Shown: positions 14,727 to 23,744, numbered from the stretch's first letter. The stretch: DNA of 24,897 nucleotides from CAYWFU01 sp964457585 (GCA_964457585.1 CAYWFU010000039.1:1-24897), one strand, 5' to 3'. Numbers and translations are program-made. The notes: a model not told the origin generated them from the sequence alone.

Positions 14727-14988
14727 AAAAAAAGAAGACAGAAGTTGGAATAAAAAATTTAATTTTTGCACTATTTTGTATGTCGACCTATTATAAAAAT
14801 CAATAGAAAATAATAAAAAATAAATTTGACAATAATAAATTTTGGATTTAATATTAGAAACAATTAAGAAAATTTAGTTCCGTCAACCTATAGGGTTTTT
14901 TACATGATCAGGAGTAGACGAAAAAAATGTAATTTTTTATACTGTAAAAAAGCCGTAATCCTTAGTATTTATTACATCGAAAAAACGG
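14727..14988 (+). promoter_or_regulatory. CRISPR leader
   Basis: AT-rich, non-coding sequence directly before the first repeat, on the side opposite the degenerate repeat, so it is the leader. GTCGACCTAT (14782-14791) and GTCAACCTAT (14882-14891) are near-identical and exactly 100 bases apart. CGTCAACCT (14881-14889) also pairs loosely with AGGAGTAGACG (14910-14920). These are candidate integration signals. Confidence 0.75.
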
Positions 14989-16931
14989 ATTTCATTGAGC
15001 CTATAAGGAATTGAAACGGAAGATTAGGACAAGACGTATTAGTTAGGGCTCAATTTCATTGAGCCTATAAGGAATTGAAACATTCAATCAATAGCTCCAG
15101 CAGCCTTGACCGCAGCAGATTTCATTGAGCCTATAAGGAATTGAAACGAAGCAGCTTTGAAGCTAACCGATGAAGACGGAAACGAATCTCATTGAGCCTA
15201 TAAGGAATTGAAACGATATAAATGATAGTGAGACAGCAATAAAAAAAGTCATTTCATTGAGCCTATAAGGAATTGAAACATGAAGTTGCAGAATACTTAC
15301 AAGTGCAACGCAGAATTTCATTGAGCCTATAAGGAATTGAAACTAATAACAATAGCAATCACGCCGCGTGATTCTAATAATTTCATTGAGCCTATAAGGA
15401 ATTGAAACACCTAAAAGCTGGAATGATTATATAAAAGTTCTAATTTCATTGAGCCTATAAGGAATTGAAACAGATTATTGGTTATAGTAGTCCTGTATTC
15501 AATCGATTTCATTGAGCCTATAAGGAATTGAAACAGGATGAGCAAGGAAATAAAATTATTTCTGATGTTAATTTCATTGAGCCTATAAGGAATTGAAACC
15601 AAGAATAGCGGGGTTGTTAGCTTTATTAGAAAAGATTTCATTGAGCCTATAAGGAATTGAAACGTCGAATGGAATTACAAAAATTCGAATAGATTTATAA
15701 TTTCATTGAGCCTATAAGGAATTGAAACTGCTAGTATTGATACTCATATTGCTAATGCTATTGCATTTCATTGAGCCTATAAGGAATTGAAACTAGTCAG
15801 GCGCTCCTATGCTCATTTTAAAACCAAACATTTCATTGAGCCTATAAGGAATTGAAACGATAAAATTAATCCGTATAGTTTCAAGTTGAAAAATTTCATT
15901 GAGCCTATAAGGAATTGAAACTTTAGCGTTCTTATATAATCAATCCAACATTTCGGGAATTTCATTGAGCCTATAAGGAATTGAAACGAAAATAATGTTC
16001 CTTTTGTAATCGGAGATTTTGAAATTTCATTGAGCCTATAAGGAATTGAAACTCGAAGCAGGCTCTACCCATCACTGAGCCTGGCGGCATTTCATTGAGC
16101 CTATAAGGAATTGAAACAATCAAAAAGAATTAAAAGAATTAAAATTAAATCCATTTCATTGAGCCTATAAGGAATTGAAACTGTAAACGCAGACCTTACA
16201 AACGCAGACCTTCGAGATTTCATTGAGCCTATAAGGAATTGAAACAAAGAGGTTGAGATGGTGTATGGCGCTCAGCCTACATTTCATTGAGCCTATAAGG
16301 AATTGAAACAATATATCCCCAGAGTGTGCATATATCAGCACCCCTATTTCATTGAGCCTATAAGGAATTGAAACTGACTAATTCCAATTCTTTTTGCAAG
16401 TTCAACCTGCATTTCATTGAGCCTATAAGGAATTGAAACGTCGATTTATTGCCCATTCTTATTAATACAACCCATTTCATTGAGCCTATAAGGAATTGAA
16501 ACTTTCTTATTTTTTCAAGTAAATCCTCTAAATCTTCGATTTCATTGAGCCTATAAGGAATTGAAACAATTTTCACATTCAAAAAAACGTTATATTGCAA
16601 TAATTTCATTGAGCCTATAAGGAATTGAAACTTTGACTTGATTTCATTGAGCCTATAAGGAATTGAAACAATAATATAAATTCTTGTAGTTTAAATTTTG
16701 AATGTGATTTCATTGAGCCTATAAGGAATTGAAACAGCTGAGACAGGCTATTCCTTACCTTCTCAGGTTAATTTCATTGAGCCTATAAGGAATTGAAACG
16801 TCTTTTTTGGAATTTGCACGCTTCTGGCGCTGGATTTCATTGAGCCTATAAGGAATTGAAACCGGAATGGGACAATCGGCTCAATCAACATATCAAAATT
16901 TCATTGAGCCTATAAGGAAAGGAATTAAAAC
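14989..16931 (+). CRISPR. CRISPR array, 31 repeats and 30 spacers
   Basis: The repeat is 29 bases, beginning ATTTCATTGAGCC and ending TATAAGGAATTGAAAC, so the crRNA 5' handle is ATTGAAAC and the array is read left to right. Spacers are 34-38 bases except one of 9 bases at 16632-16640 (TTTGACTTG). The fourth repeat (15186-15214) has T3 changed to C. The last unit (16898-16931) is degenerate: an AAGGA duplication and ATTAAAAC in place of ATTGAAAC, as expected at the leader-distal end. The repeat is weakly palindromic, the type that Cas6 normally cuts. It belongs with the cas1-cas2 genes just upstream. Repeats are nearly identical, so the array looks recently active. Confidence 0.98.
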
Positions 16932-16982
16932 ATATTTTTGTAAGTTCCAGTGCAACTGTTTTATGTTGCTTAATAGTAACTT

Positions 16983-19604
16983 TTAAGCTATTTTCACTTT
17001 AACCAATTTAATCGCATGTTGAATAGCTGATTCTAATTTTTCAGGTTTTGTTCCGCCTAACTGCGCTAGATCAGGTCTTCCTCCACCGTTTCCTTCCAGA
17101 ATGGATGCGATTTCTTTTACAATTTTATCTGCGCTTAACTGAGATATAAGATTTTTGGTTATACCGACAAGCATTACCGGTTTCCCTTTTTCAATACAAC
17201 CTAAAATGAATACACCTTTAGGGAATTTGTTTTTTAGCTGATCAATGGTGTCTCTTAAATTTTTTACGTTTGTTTCAGGTAATATACCGCTTGCAATTTT
17301 TATATCTTTTATTTCCTGTGTGTTATTAATTATATCCTGCAGTTTATCCCCTGCTAAATTATTTTTAAATTTTGTATTTTCATTTTCAAGTATTTTAATG
17401 GTGTCTTGAAGTTTTAGGATTTTATTTTTTAGTATTTCAGGAGTAGCGCTGCATATCTCGCATACTTCATTTATCATTGATTCCTGGTGTTTAAAATAAC
17501 TTAGAACTTTCTGAGCAGTAATAGCTTCAATTCGACGGATTCCGCTTCCAATACTTTCTTCTTTTAAAATTTTAAAAATTCCTATTTCTCCTGTATTTTT
17601 AACATGTGTTCCACCGCAAAGTTCCTTACTTATTTCTCCGGCTTTTACCATTCTAACACGGTCGCCATATTTTTCTCCAAAAAGCGCCATTGCTCCTTCT
17701 TTTTTTGCTTCATCCAGAGATTTTTCAAATGTTTCAACAGATAAATTTTGAAAAATATATTCATTTACTAATTCTTCTATACGTTCCAGCTCTCTTTTAT
17801 TTAAAATTGAAAAATGAGTAAAATCAAAACGCAGATAATCTGATGTAACCAGCGATCCAGCTTGATTTACGTGATTACCCAGTACTTTACGAAGCATAGC
17901 TTGAAGCAAATGGGTTGCAGTGTGATTTCGCGCAATGTTTTTTCTTCTTTCATCATTTATAACAGCATCTACAGAATCTCCAACCTGAAATTTACCCTGC
18001 ACTAATCTGCCGGTATGTAAAAAATAACTCCCATATTTAATTGCATTCTCAATAAGAATTTTGTTTTCTTTGCCATTGATAATAGTTCCGGTATCTCCAA
18101 TTTGTCCGCCGGATTCCGCATAAAAAGGTGTTTGTGATAAAATAACAGTTATTGGAATATTTTCTTTTGCTATCTCTTTAGTTTGAAGATTATTTTCAGC
18201 CAGGTATAGAATTTTAGTTTTAGTATTTAGTGAAGTGTACCCGACAAAATTTGTTTCAGGAAAATTTGCTTCAATTAAAAAATCACTTTGCGCTGAAGCT
18301 TTTTTATGCCAGTCTTCTCTGGATCTATTTTGTTGTGTTTCAAGCAGTTTCTCATAGTTTTCAATATCTATTTTTAAATTATAACCAGCTGCTAAAGTTT
18401 CAGTAATAGAAATAGGCAATCCATATGTATCAGAAAGCACAAATGCATCTTCTCCTGAAATTATTTTATTCCCGGATTTTTTGTTTTGTTCTACAATTTT
18501 TTCAAAAGCATCATGCGCGCGTTCTAATGTACTAATAAAATTTTCTTCTTCCAGAAGAATAGTTTTTTTAATATAGGTTTGTCGTTCAGCAAGTTCAGTA
18601 TAATTACTCTTCATCATTTCAATTACAGTATCTGCAAGTATATGCAAGAAGGATTTGCTGTAGCCTAATAATTTCCCATGAACTACACTGCGGCGGATAA
18701 GTTTTCTTAATACATAACCTCTTTCTTCATTTGATGGAATTACGCCATCATTAATAAGGAAAGTTATAGCACGGATATGATCGGCAATATTTTTTAAAGA
18801 TAAATCTTTTTGTTGTGAGCTTTTATACTTTATTCCAAAATTTTTGCACAGAATATCAATAAGAGGAAATATCAAATCAGTTTCGAAATTATTATTTACT
18901 TTTTGCACTACTCTTGTCAGCCGTTCCAGTCCCATGCCGGTATCAATATTTTTTTTAGGAAGAGGAATCAATTTCCCGTCACCAAGACGGTCAAATTGCG
19001 TAAAGACCAGATTCCATAATTCTAAATATCTGTCACAATCACATCCAACAGTGCATCCCGGCTTGCCGCATCCAAATTCAGGTCCAAGATCATAGATTAT
19101 TTCAGAACATGGTCCGCATGGTCCTGTATCACCCATTGTCCAGAAATTTGTATCTTCTCCCATACGGAATATTCTATCACTGGATAAATTCATATCTTTA
19201 TTCCATATTTCGAAAGATTCATCATCATTTTTATAAATTGTCACATATAATTTGTCTTTATCAAGTCCGATATCTTTTGTGAGAAATTCCAATGACCAGC
19301 TTATAGCTTCTTTTTTAAAATAATCACCAAAAGAGAAATTTCCAAGCATTTCAAAAAAAGTATGATGACGGGCAGTTTTTCCAACATTTTCAATATCATT
19401 AGTGCGTACACATTTTTGCGATGTTGCCGCTCGTGTAAATTCCAGCGATACTTCGCCAAGAAACATTTTTTTAAACTGAACCATTCCAGCTATAGAGAAT
19501 AAAACAGTAGGATCATCAGGAACAAGAGAAGCACTTGGTTTTATTGTATGACCTTTTTTCCTGAAAAATTCCAAAAACCTCGCACGTATTTCATTACCAG
19601 TCAT
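16983..19604 (-). CDS. alaS: alanyl-tRNA synthetase
   Basis: Charges tRNA-Ala and clears mischarged Ser and Gly. The protein has 873 residues, the normal size. The N-terminal catalytic core opens EIRARFLEFFRKKGH; the editing domain has HTATH at 561-565 and CGGTH at 663-667, which together bind zinc; the C-Ala tail contains GGNGGGRPDLAQLGG. AGGAGG lies 5 bases before the ATG. It is convergent with the end of the CRISPR array, about 50 bases away, and is ordinary core-genome sequence that marks the edge of the defence island. Confidence 0.98.
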   Translation of the reverse strand: MTGNEIRARFLEFFRKKGHTIKPSASLVPDDPTVLFSIAGMVQFKKMFLGEVSLEFTRAATSQKCVRTNDIENVGKTARHHTFFEMLGNFSFGDYFKKEAISWSLEFLTKDIGLDKDKLYVTIYKNDDESFEIWNKDMNLSSDRIFRMGEDTNFWTMGDTGPCGPCSEIIYDLGPEFGCGKPGCTVGCDCDRYLELWNLVFTQFDRLGDGKLIPLPKKNIDTGMGLERLTRVVQKVNNNFETDLIFPLIDILCKNFGIKYKSSQQKDLSLKNIADHIRAITFLINDGVIPSNEERGYVLRKLIRRSVVHGKLLGYSKSFLHILADTVIEMMKSNYTELAERQTYIKKTILLEEENFISTLERAHDAFEKIVEQNKKSGNKIISGEDAFVLSDTYGLPISITETLAAGYNLKIDIENYEKLLETQQNRSREDWHKKASAQSDFLIEANFPETNFVGYTSLNTKTKILYLAENNLQTKEIAKENIPITVILSQTPFYAESGGQIGDTGTIINGKENKILIENAIKYGSYFLHTGRLVQGKFQVGDSVDAVINDERRKNIARNHTATHLLQAMLRKVLGNHVNQAGSLVTSDYLRFDFTHFSILNKRELERIEELVNEYIFQNLSVETFEKSLDEAKKEGAMALFGEKYGDRVRMVKAGEISKELCGGTHVKNTGEIGIFKILKEESIGSGIRRIEAITAQKVLSYFKHQESMINEVCEICSATPEILKNKILKLQDTIKILENENTKFKNNLAGDKLQDIINNTQEIKDIKIASGILPETNVKNLRDTIDQLKNKFPKGVFILGCIEKGKPVMLVGITKNLISQLSADKIVKEIASILEGNGGGRPDLAQLGGTKPEKLESAIQHAIKLVKVKIA

Positions 19605-19619
19605 AAATCCTCCTATTAA

Positions 19620-19700
19620 ATCAGAAGACAGAAATCAGAAGACAGAAGTCAAAAATTATTTGTTATACAATTAATAGTCTGTCATCTGTATTTTTTTTGC
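19620..19700. repeat. CAGAAGACAGAA-type repeat cluster upstream of alaS
   Basis: CAGAAGACAGAA occurs twice in tandem at about 19622-19650, with GTCTGTCATCTG following at 19677-19688 as a loose inverted partner. It resembles the element between cas4 and cas1. The rest of 19700-19860 is plain AT-rich sequence. Confidence 0.45.
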
Positions 19701-19864
19701 TCTAATAATATGCTTTTTGCTGAAAAATTTGTCAAGAAAAAAATTATATACACTTTACTTTGACTCTATAGAATGTTATTAATATTTATAGATACTTATA
19801 TATATTTGGATGATATAATTCACTATTTAAAAGTACAGGAATTTGAAAGTTTATAATTTCGCTT

Positions 19865-19912
19865 GATAAATCGAGCAACTACATTAAAATTTTTGTAGTT
19901 GCCTGATTTATC
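19865..19912. promoter_or_regulatory. long stem-loop before the PaaK-like gene
   Basis: GATAAATC (19865-19872) and GCAACTACA (19875-19883) pair with TGTAGTTGC (19894-19902) and GATTTATC (19905-19912), giving a 19-position stem with one wobble and one mismatch and a 10-base loop. It ends 23 bases before the ATG, so it would lie in the 5' leader or just before the promoter. The following T-run is poor, so attenuator or repeat element are both possible. Confidence 0.55.
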
Positions 19913-19935
19913 AGGCTTAATTTAAAAGGATTTTT

Positions 19936-21426
19936 ATGAAACTGCCTGAATTAAAGAATAATTGGGATAAGATGAATAAAAAAGAAATTCAAAAACTGCA
20001 GGGTGAGAGACTTCATCATTTTTTAAAATCACAAATAATTCCATATTCTCCCTATTACAGGGATTTATTTCAAAAGAATAAAATAACACCGGATAAAATT
20101 AAGTCTGTTTCCGACCTTCGTTACATTCCTTTTACGACAAAAAATGATATTGCTCCGACAAAAGATGAACCGCTTAAGCATAAAAATATTATTCTGCAGC
20201 CGGATATAGAAACAATAAAAAAATATGCGCCGATTTCCAGTAAACTTGATTTGCTTTTTAAAAAGATTTTAAAAGGAGAAGAAGCAGTCAAGCATGAACT
20301 TGGATATGAATATAGGCCTGTAAATCTTATATTTACTACAGGAAGAACAGCATTGCCAACAGCTTTTGGATTATCAATGTATGATCTTGAACTGCTGAAA
20401 TTAATCGGGGAGAGAATTGATAAAATTTTGAAACTTGACCCATCAATTGACAGGGGAGTAAATATGTTCCCTTATGCTCCGCATCTTGCTTTCTGGCAGG
20501 TTGTTTTTTGCGGATGGGCTGGGAATATTCTTCTTTTAAGTACTGGAGGCGGAAAAGTCGCAGGGACAAGCGGAAATATTTCTGCTGTTGAAAAATTAAA
20601 ACCTTCTTTACTGGTTGGAATACCCGGATATGTTTATCACATTTTAAGACAGGCGGAGCAGGAAGGACATAATTTTAGTTTTGTTAATAAAGTTGCACTT
20701 GGCGGAGAAAAAGTACCGCTAGCTTTAAAAAACAGAATAAAGGAAATTTTAATAAAAATGGGTTCTCATAATCCGGAAGTTGTGTCAGTACTTGGTTTTA
20801 CTGAAGCTCGAAAATGCTGGACTGAGTGTCCTGGTGATATATCAACAGGATTTCATTTATATCCTGATGTTGAAATATTTGAAATCATTGATCCTGAGAC
20901 TGGAGAAACGCTTGAGGATGGTAAAACAGGAGAATTAGTTTATACATGTCTTGAAGGCAGGGGTAGTGTGGTTTTACGTTATCGTACGGGAGATATAGTT
21001 GAAGGAGGAATTACTTATGAACCCTGTCCGCAATGTAAAAGATTAATGCCAAGAATTTCATCAAACCTTACAAGAGTATCAAATATTAAAGATTTGCAAA
21101 CTTCAAAAATAAAAGGTACGCTTGTAAATCTAAATGATTTTATTCATATTTTAAGTGAAAATACAAAAATTGAAGAATGGCAGATTATTCTTAAAAAGAA
21201 AAATGATGATCCTTTTGAACTGGATGAAGTAATAATATATCTGGCAATAAAAAATAAAGTAAATGAAGAAGATTTAAAAAAAGAGCTGAATGAAAAATTT
21301 ATTGATGAAACTGAAATACATCCAAACGAAATAAATATAACCACTTTAGACGATATGCTTCATCGATTGGGAATGGATACAAAATTAAAAGAAGAAAGAC
21401 TGCTTGATTTGCGGGCTAAAAAATGA
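19936..21426 (+). CDS. phenylacetate-CoA ligase (PaaK)-like adenylate-forming enzyme
   Basis: Protein of 496 residues. Members activate a carboxylate as acyl-AMP. The motif FTTGRTALPTAFGLS (from 133) is the phosphate loop, somewhat altered from the usual TSGTTG, and YRTGDIV (349-355) holds the conserved Asp. CPQC (364-367) and nearby residues suggest a zinc-binding knuckle, as in PaaK. AAAGGA precedes the ATG. The cupin gene follows with ATGA overlap, and kdsB lies further on, so a part in surface-polysaccharide or small-metabolite activation is possible, but the substrate cannot be read. Confidence 0.8.
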   Translation: MKLPELKNNWDKMNKKEIQKLQGERLHHFLKSQIIPYSPYYRDLFQKNKITPDKIKSVSDLRYIPFTTKNDIAPTKDEPLKHKNIILQPDIETIKKYAPISSKLDLLFKKILKGEEAVKHELGYEYRPVNLIFTTGRTALPTAFGLSMYDLELLKLIGERIDKILKLDPSIDRGVNMFPYAPHLAFWQVVFCGWAGNILLLSTGGGKVAGTSGNISAVEKLKPSLLVGIPGYVYHILRQAEQEGHNFSFVNKVALGGEKVPLALKNRIKEILIKMGSHNPEVVSVLGFTEARKCWTECPGDISTGFHLYPDVEIFEIIDPETGETLEDGKTGELVYTCLEGRGSVVLRYRTGDIVEGGITYEPCPQCKRLMPRISSNLTRVSNIKDLQTSKIKGTLVNLNDFIHILSENTKIEEWQIILKKKNDDPFELDEVIIYLAIKNKVNEEDLKKELNEKFIDETEIHPNEINITTLDDMLHRLGMDTKLKEERLLDLRAKK

Positions 21427-21437
21427 AAAGGATAAGC

Positions 21438-21845
21438 ATGGAAAATCAATCTATTGATATTACTGAGCTAAAATTAAAAAATGATTATCGCGGATATATT
21501 GTAAATGTACCTGAAGAAGTTTTTGATTTCATTGTTAACATTAAAGATATCCATATCGGAAGCATAGCATCAAATTCAATTCGTGGAAATCATTATCATA
21601 AAATCAAAAAAGAAGCTTTGATAATAATTTATAGTGATTCCTGTACTTTTGCATGGAATTCAAAAGATGAAATAATTAATATAAAAGAATTTACCGGAAA
21701 GGGATGCATATTAGTTAAAATAAAAAATGGATTAGGACATGCAATCAAAAATACAGGGAAGGATTTAATAACAATTGTTGCATTTTCTGACTATAAATTT
21801 GTTGAAGAGAATCCTGATACTTTTTCAAAAGTATTAATAAATTAG
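21438..21845 (+). CDS. small cupin protein, FdtA/CapF-C-like
   Basis: Single-domain cupin of 135 residues. RGNHYHK (residues 49-55 of this start) and GHAIKN further on give the histidine set of sugar-processing cupins (dTDP-sugar isomerase FdtA/WxcM, or the C-terminal domain of CapF). I choose ATG 21438 because AAAAGGA lies just upstream of it; ATG 21423 overlaps the preceding stop (ATGA) and would add five residues. Either way the gene is coupled to the PaaK-like gene. The exact reaction is not known. Confidence 0.7.
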   Translation: MENQSIDITELKLKNDYRGYIVNVPEEVFDFIVNIKDIHIGSIASNSIRGNHYHKIKKEALIIIYSDSCTFAWNSKDEIINIKEFTGKGCILVKIKNGLGHAIKNTGKDLITIVAFSDYKFVEENPDTFSKVLIN

Positions 21846-21859
21846 CTCGTTTCGCTAGC

Positions 21860-21900
21860 ATACCCACTTATTCGTAAATTGTGATAAGTAAAATGGGTAT
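21860..21900. terminator. possible convergent terminator hairpin
   Basis: ATACCCA-CTTAT (21860-21871) pairs with ATAAGT (21884-21889) and TGGGTAT (21894-21900), with an AAAA bulge. It sits between two convergent genes. There is no clear T-run, so the call is weak. Confidence 0.35.
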
Positions 21901-21912
21901 CAATTAAATAAT

Positions 21913-22143
21913 TCATGAAAAATTCTCCATAATATCGTCCGGTAAAGGAGCATTAAAATTATCATGAATAATAACTTTTCCCTTTGCTGTGCCAAATTTT
22001 CTATTTTTTTTATTTTTAAGAGATATAATTTTTGCTATTGGATGCCCGGCTTTTGATATAACAATCTCCTCCCCATTTTCCGCTCTTTTTAAAAGTTTTG
22101 AAAAATTAGTTTTTGCTTCATGAATATTTATAATTTTTGACAT
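21913..22143 (-). CDS. orphan Phd/YefM-family antitoxin
   Basis: Protein of 76 residues with the Phd/YefM core: MSKIINIHEAKTNFSKLLKR and NGEEIVISKAGHPIAKI. The ATG at 22143 follows AAGAGGTGAT at optimal distance; a GTG at 22152 would lie inside that site and is rejected. No toxin gene follows on this strand, since the next 67 bases run into the cupin gene. It is divergent from a BrnT-like toxin pair and shares an operator motif with it, so it may have been recruited to that locus or have lost its partner. Confidence 0.85.
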   Translation of the reverse strand: MSKIINIHEAKTNFSKLLKRAENGEEIVISKAGHPIAKIISLKNKKNRKFGTAKGKVIIHDNFNAPLPDDIMENFS

Positions 22144-22163
22144 ATAAATCACCTCTTTAAAAA

Positions 22164-22192
22164 ATTATAGACTAAGTCATGGACTAAGTCAA
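22164..22192 (-). promoter_or_regulatory. promoter of the orphan antitoxin with embedded operators
   Basis: On the minus strand TTGACT (22192-22187) and TATAAT (22169-22164) are 17 bases apart. Two copies of the palindrome-cored GACTAAGTCA (22170-22179 and 22182-22191, 12 bases apart) fill the spacer and overlap the -35. Confidence 0.75.
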
Positions 22193-22234
22193 ATTTATTT
22201 TCGAATAAAAATAAATTAAATAAATTGAAATGCA

Positions 22235-22263
22235 TTGACAAAAGATAGACTTTGTCATACTAT
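22235..22263 (+). promoter_or_regulatory. promoter of the BrnT-like/CopG pair
   Basis: A perfect -35 TTGACA (22235-22240) and TACTAT (22258-22263) are 17 bases apart. GACTTTGTCA (22248-22257), a relative of the operator in the divergent promoter, fills the spacer. Transcription would begin near 22270, which is the A of the likely start codon. Confidence 0.7.
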
Positions 22264-22269
22264 ATGATT

Positions 22270-22533
22270 ATGAGATTTAATTGGAGCCCTGAAAAAAATA
22301 AATGGTTGAAAAATAATCGTGGCATTACCTTTGATGAAATAACCTGTTTAATAGATGATGGTTATTTAAAAACAGTTTTAAAACATCCAAAAAAAGAGAA
22401 GCAAAAAATATTTGTTGTTGAACGTGAAGGATATGCATATAATGTACCATTCATTGAAGAAGATGATGGAGTTTGTTTTCTGAAAACAATATACCCAAGC
22501 CGTTCATCAACCCAGAAATACTTAAGGAGATAA
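22270..22533 (+). CDS. BrnT-like RelE-fold toxin
   Basis: Protein of 87 residues resembling BrnT: MRFNWSPEKNKWLKNNRGI, FDEITCLIDDG, KIFVVEREGYAYNVPF and a closing SRSSTQKYL. BrnT toxins are ribosome-associated or free ribonucleases. I choose ATG 22270 from the family start; ATG 22264 and a TTG at 22252 are in the same frame. No Shine-Dalgarno site is present, and the predicted transcription start coincides with this ATG, so it may be leaderless. The partner gene begins 3 bases after its stop. Confidence 0.75.
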   Translation: MRFNWSPEKNKWLKNNRGITFDEITCLIDDGYLKTVLKHPKKEKQKIFVVEREGYAYNVPFIEEDDGVCFLKTIYPSRSSTQKYLRR

Positions 22534-22536
22534 TTG

Positions 22537-22812
22537 ATGAAAAAAATAATACTTGATAAAGAAGAGTTAGCATTGGAAAAAGAAATTGAAAAAGGGCAAT
22601 GGAAATCTGTGCCAAATTTAGAAGATAAAATCAAAAAATACCAAAAATATGCTCGTGCTACTTTGAATAAAAATAAAAAAATAAATATACGAATTTCTGA
22701 TTGGGATTATGAAAAAATTAAAATAAAGGCCGTGCAAGAAGGGCTGCCCTACCAAACATTAATTTCAAGTATCATTCATAAATATCTGACAGAACAATTA
22801 AAAACAACATAA
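22537..22812 (+). CDS. CopG-type antitoxin partner
   Basis: Protein of 91 residues. The C-terminal KINIRISDWDYEKIKIKAVQ and GLPYQTLISSIIHKYL form a ribbon-helix-helix; the N-terminal EELALEKEIEKGQWKSVPNL is the stretch that binds the toxin. This family is commonly found with small BrnT-like toxins. AAGGAGA precedes the ATG at good distance, and a TTG one codon earlier is less likely. It likely represses the 22235-22263 promoter and perhaps the divergent one. Confidence 0.82.
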   Translation: MKKIILDKEELALEKEIEKGQWKSVPNLEDKIKKYQKYARATLNKNKKINIRISDWDYEKIKIKAVQEGLPYQTLISSIIHKYLTEQLKTT

Positions 22813-22821
22813 AATAGATAA

Positions 22822-23589
22822 CTATTCTTTTGTCATTAGCCGCCTAACCTTATTCAACTCATATTTTGTATCTACTCCCAGTGTGCTGAATTCAGTTTCT
22901 ACGGTTTTTATTTTAAATCCATTTTCTAAAACACGCAATTGTTCAAGTTTTTCTATTTTTTCAAGATTAGAAGGAGAAAGTCCTGAGAATTTTAATAAAA
23001 ATTGTTTGGTATAAACATATAAACCAATATGTTTGTAAAATATAAATTTTTTGACAATATTATTCCTTTTAAAATATTTTATATTAATTTCCTTCATCTC
23101 TCGCGGATAGGGGATTATTGAGCGGGAAAAATAAATAGCATAATTATTGCTGTCCACAATAACTTTAGCTATACTTGGATTAAATAAATCTTCTGTATCA
23201 TCAATTTTTTTTATTAGTGTACTCATATATACATTTTTATCTTTTAAAAAAGGGGATACCGCCTGATTAATCATTTCAGGTCTGATTAAAGGTTCATCGC
23301 CTTGAATGTTTACTACAATATCCGCATTAATTTTTTTTATTGCTTCTGCAATTCTATCAGTACCTGAATCATGACTTTTTAAAGTCATGATTACATTACC
23401 TCCAAAGCTTTTTACCATATCAGCAATACGGTCATCATCAGTAGCAATATATACCTCATCTAAATCAGCCTTTTTACTTCGCTCAAAAACATGCTGTATC
23501 ATTGGTTTGCCATGAATCATGATTAGAGGTTTTCCATGAAGACGTGTGGAATTGTAACGTGCTGGTATTATTCCTACTATCTTTTTCAT
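22822..23589 (-). CDS. kdsB: CMP-KDO synthetase (3-deoxy-manno-octulosonate cytidylyltransferase)
   Basis: Activates KDO with CTP for the inner core of lipopolysaccharide. The protein has 255 residues, normal for KdsB. Motifs: PARYNSTRLHGKPL (9-22), ATDDDRI (49-55), HDSGTDRI (73-80), NIQGDEP (94-100) and the late TLGVDTKYEL. AGGAGA lies just before the ATG. It is the best sign that the host is Gram-negative. It ends 9 bases from the convergent antitoxin gene. Intact, and normal for the family. Confidence 0.95.
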   Translation of the reverse strand: MKKIVGIIPARYNSTRLHGKPLIMIHGKPMIQHVFERSKKADLDEVYIATDDDRIADMVKSFGGNVIMTLKSHDSGTDRIAEAIKKINADIVVNIQGDEPLIRPEMINQAVSPFLKDKNVYMSTLIKKIDDTEDLFNPSIAKVIVDSNNYAIYFSRSIIPYPREMKEINIKYFKRNNIVKKFIFYKHIGLYVYTKQFLLKFSGLSPSNLEKIEKLEQLRVLENGFKIKTVETEFSTLGVDTKYELNKVRRLMTKE

Positions 23590-23744
23590 GTAATAATATC
23601 TCCTATGAAAAGAAGCAATGAGTGCATAGCAATGAGCAACGAATTAAAAAAAATATTTCAAACTCATTGTGTTATTATATCATTTCTTTTTGTAATGCAA
23701 TATAAGAAAATTATAAACTGCTAAATTATTTTCCATGAAATATG

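Noticed and set aside
14887..14895. CCTATAGGG in the leader as a partial CRISPR repeat
   Set aside because: It resembles the repeat core CCTATAAGG, but the rest of the repeat is absent, so it is probably a leader motif or chance.
15411..16609. Minus-strand open frames across the CRISPR array
   Set aside because: They repeat the same SIPYRLNE/FLIGSMK words because they translate the repeat; they are not genes.
21860..21900. Strong rho-independent terminator between the cupin and the orphan antitoxin
   Set aside because: The stem has an AAAA bulge and no T-run, so it is listed only with low confidence.
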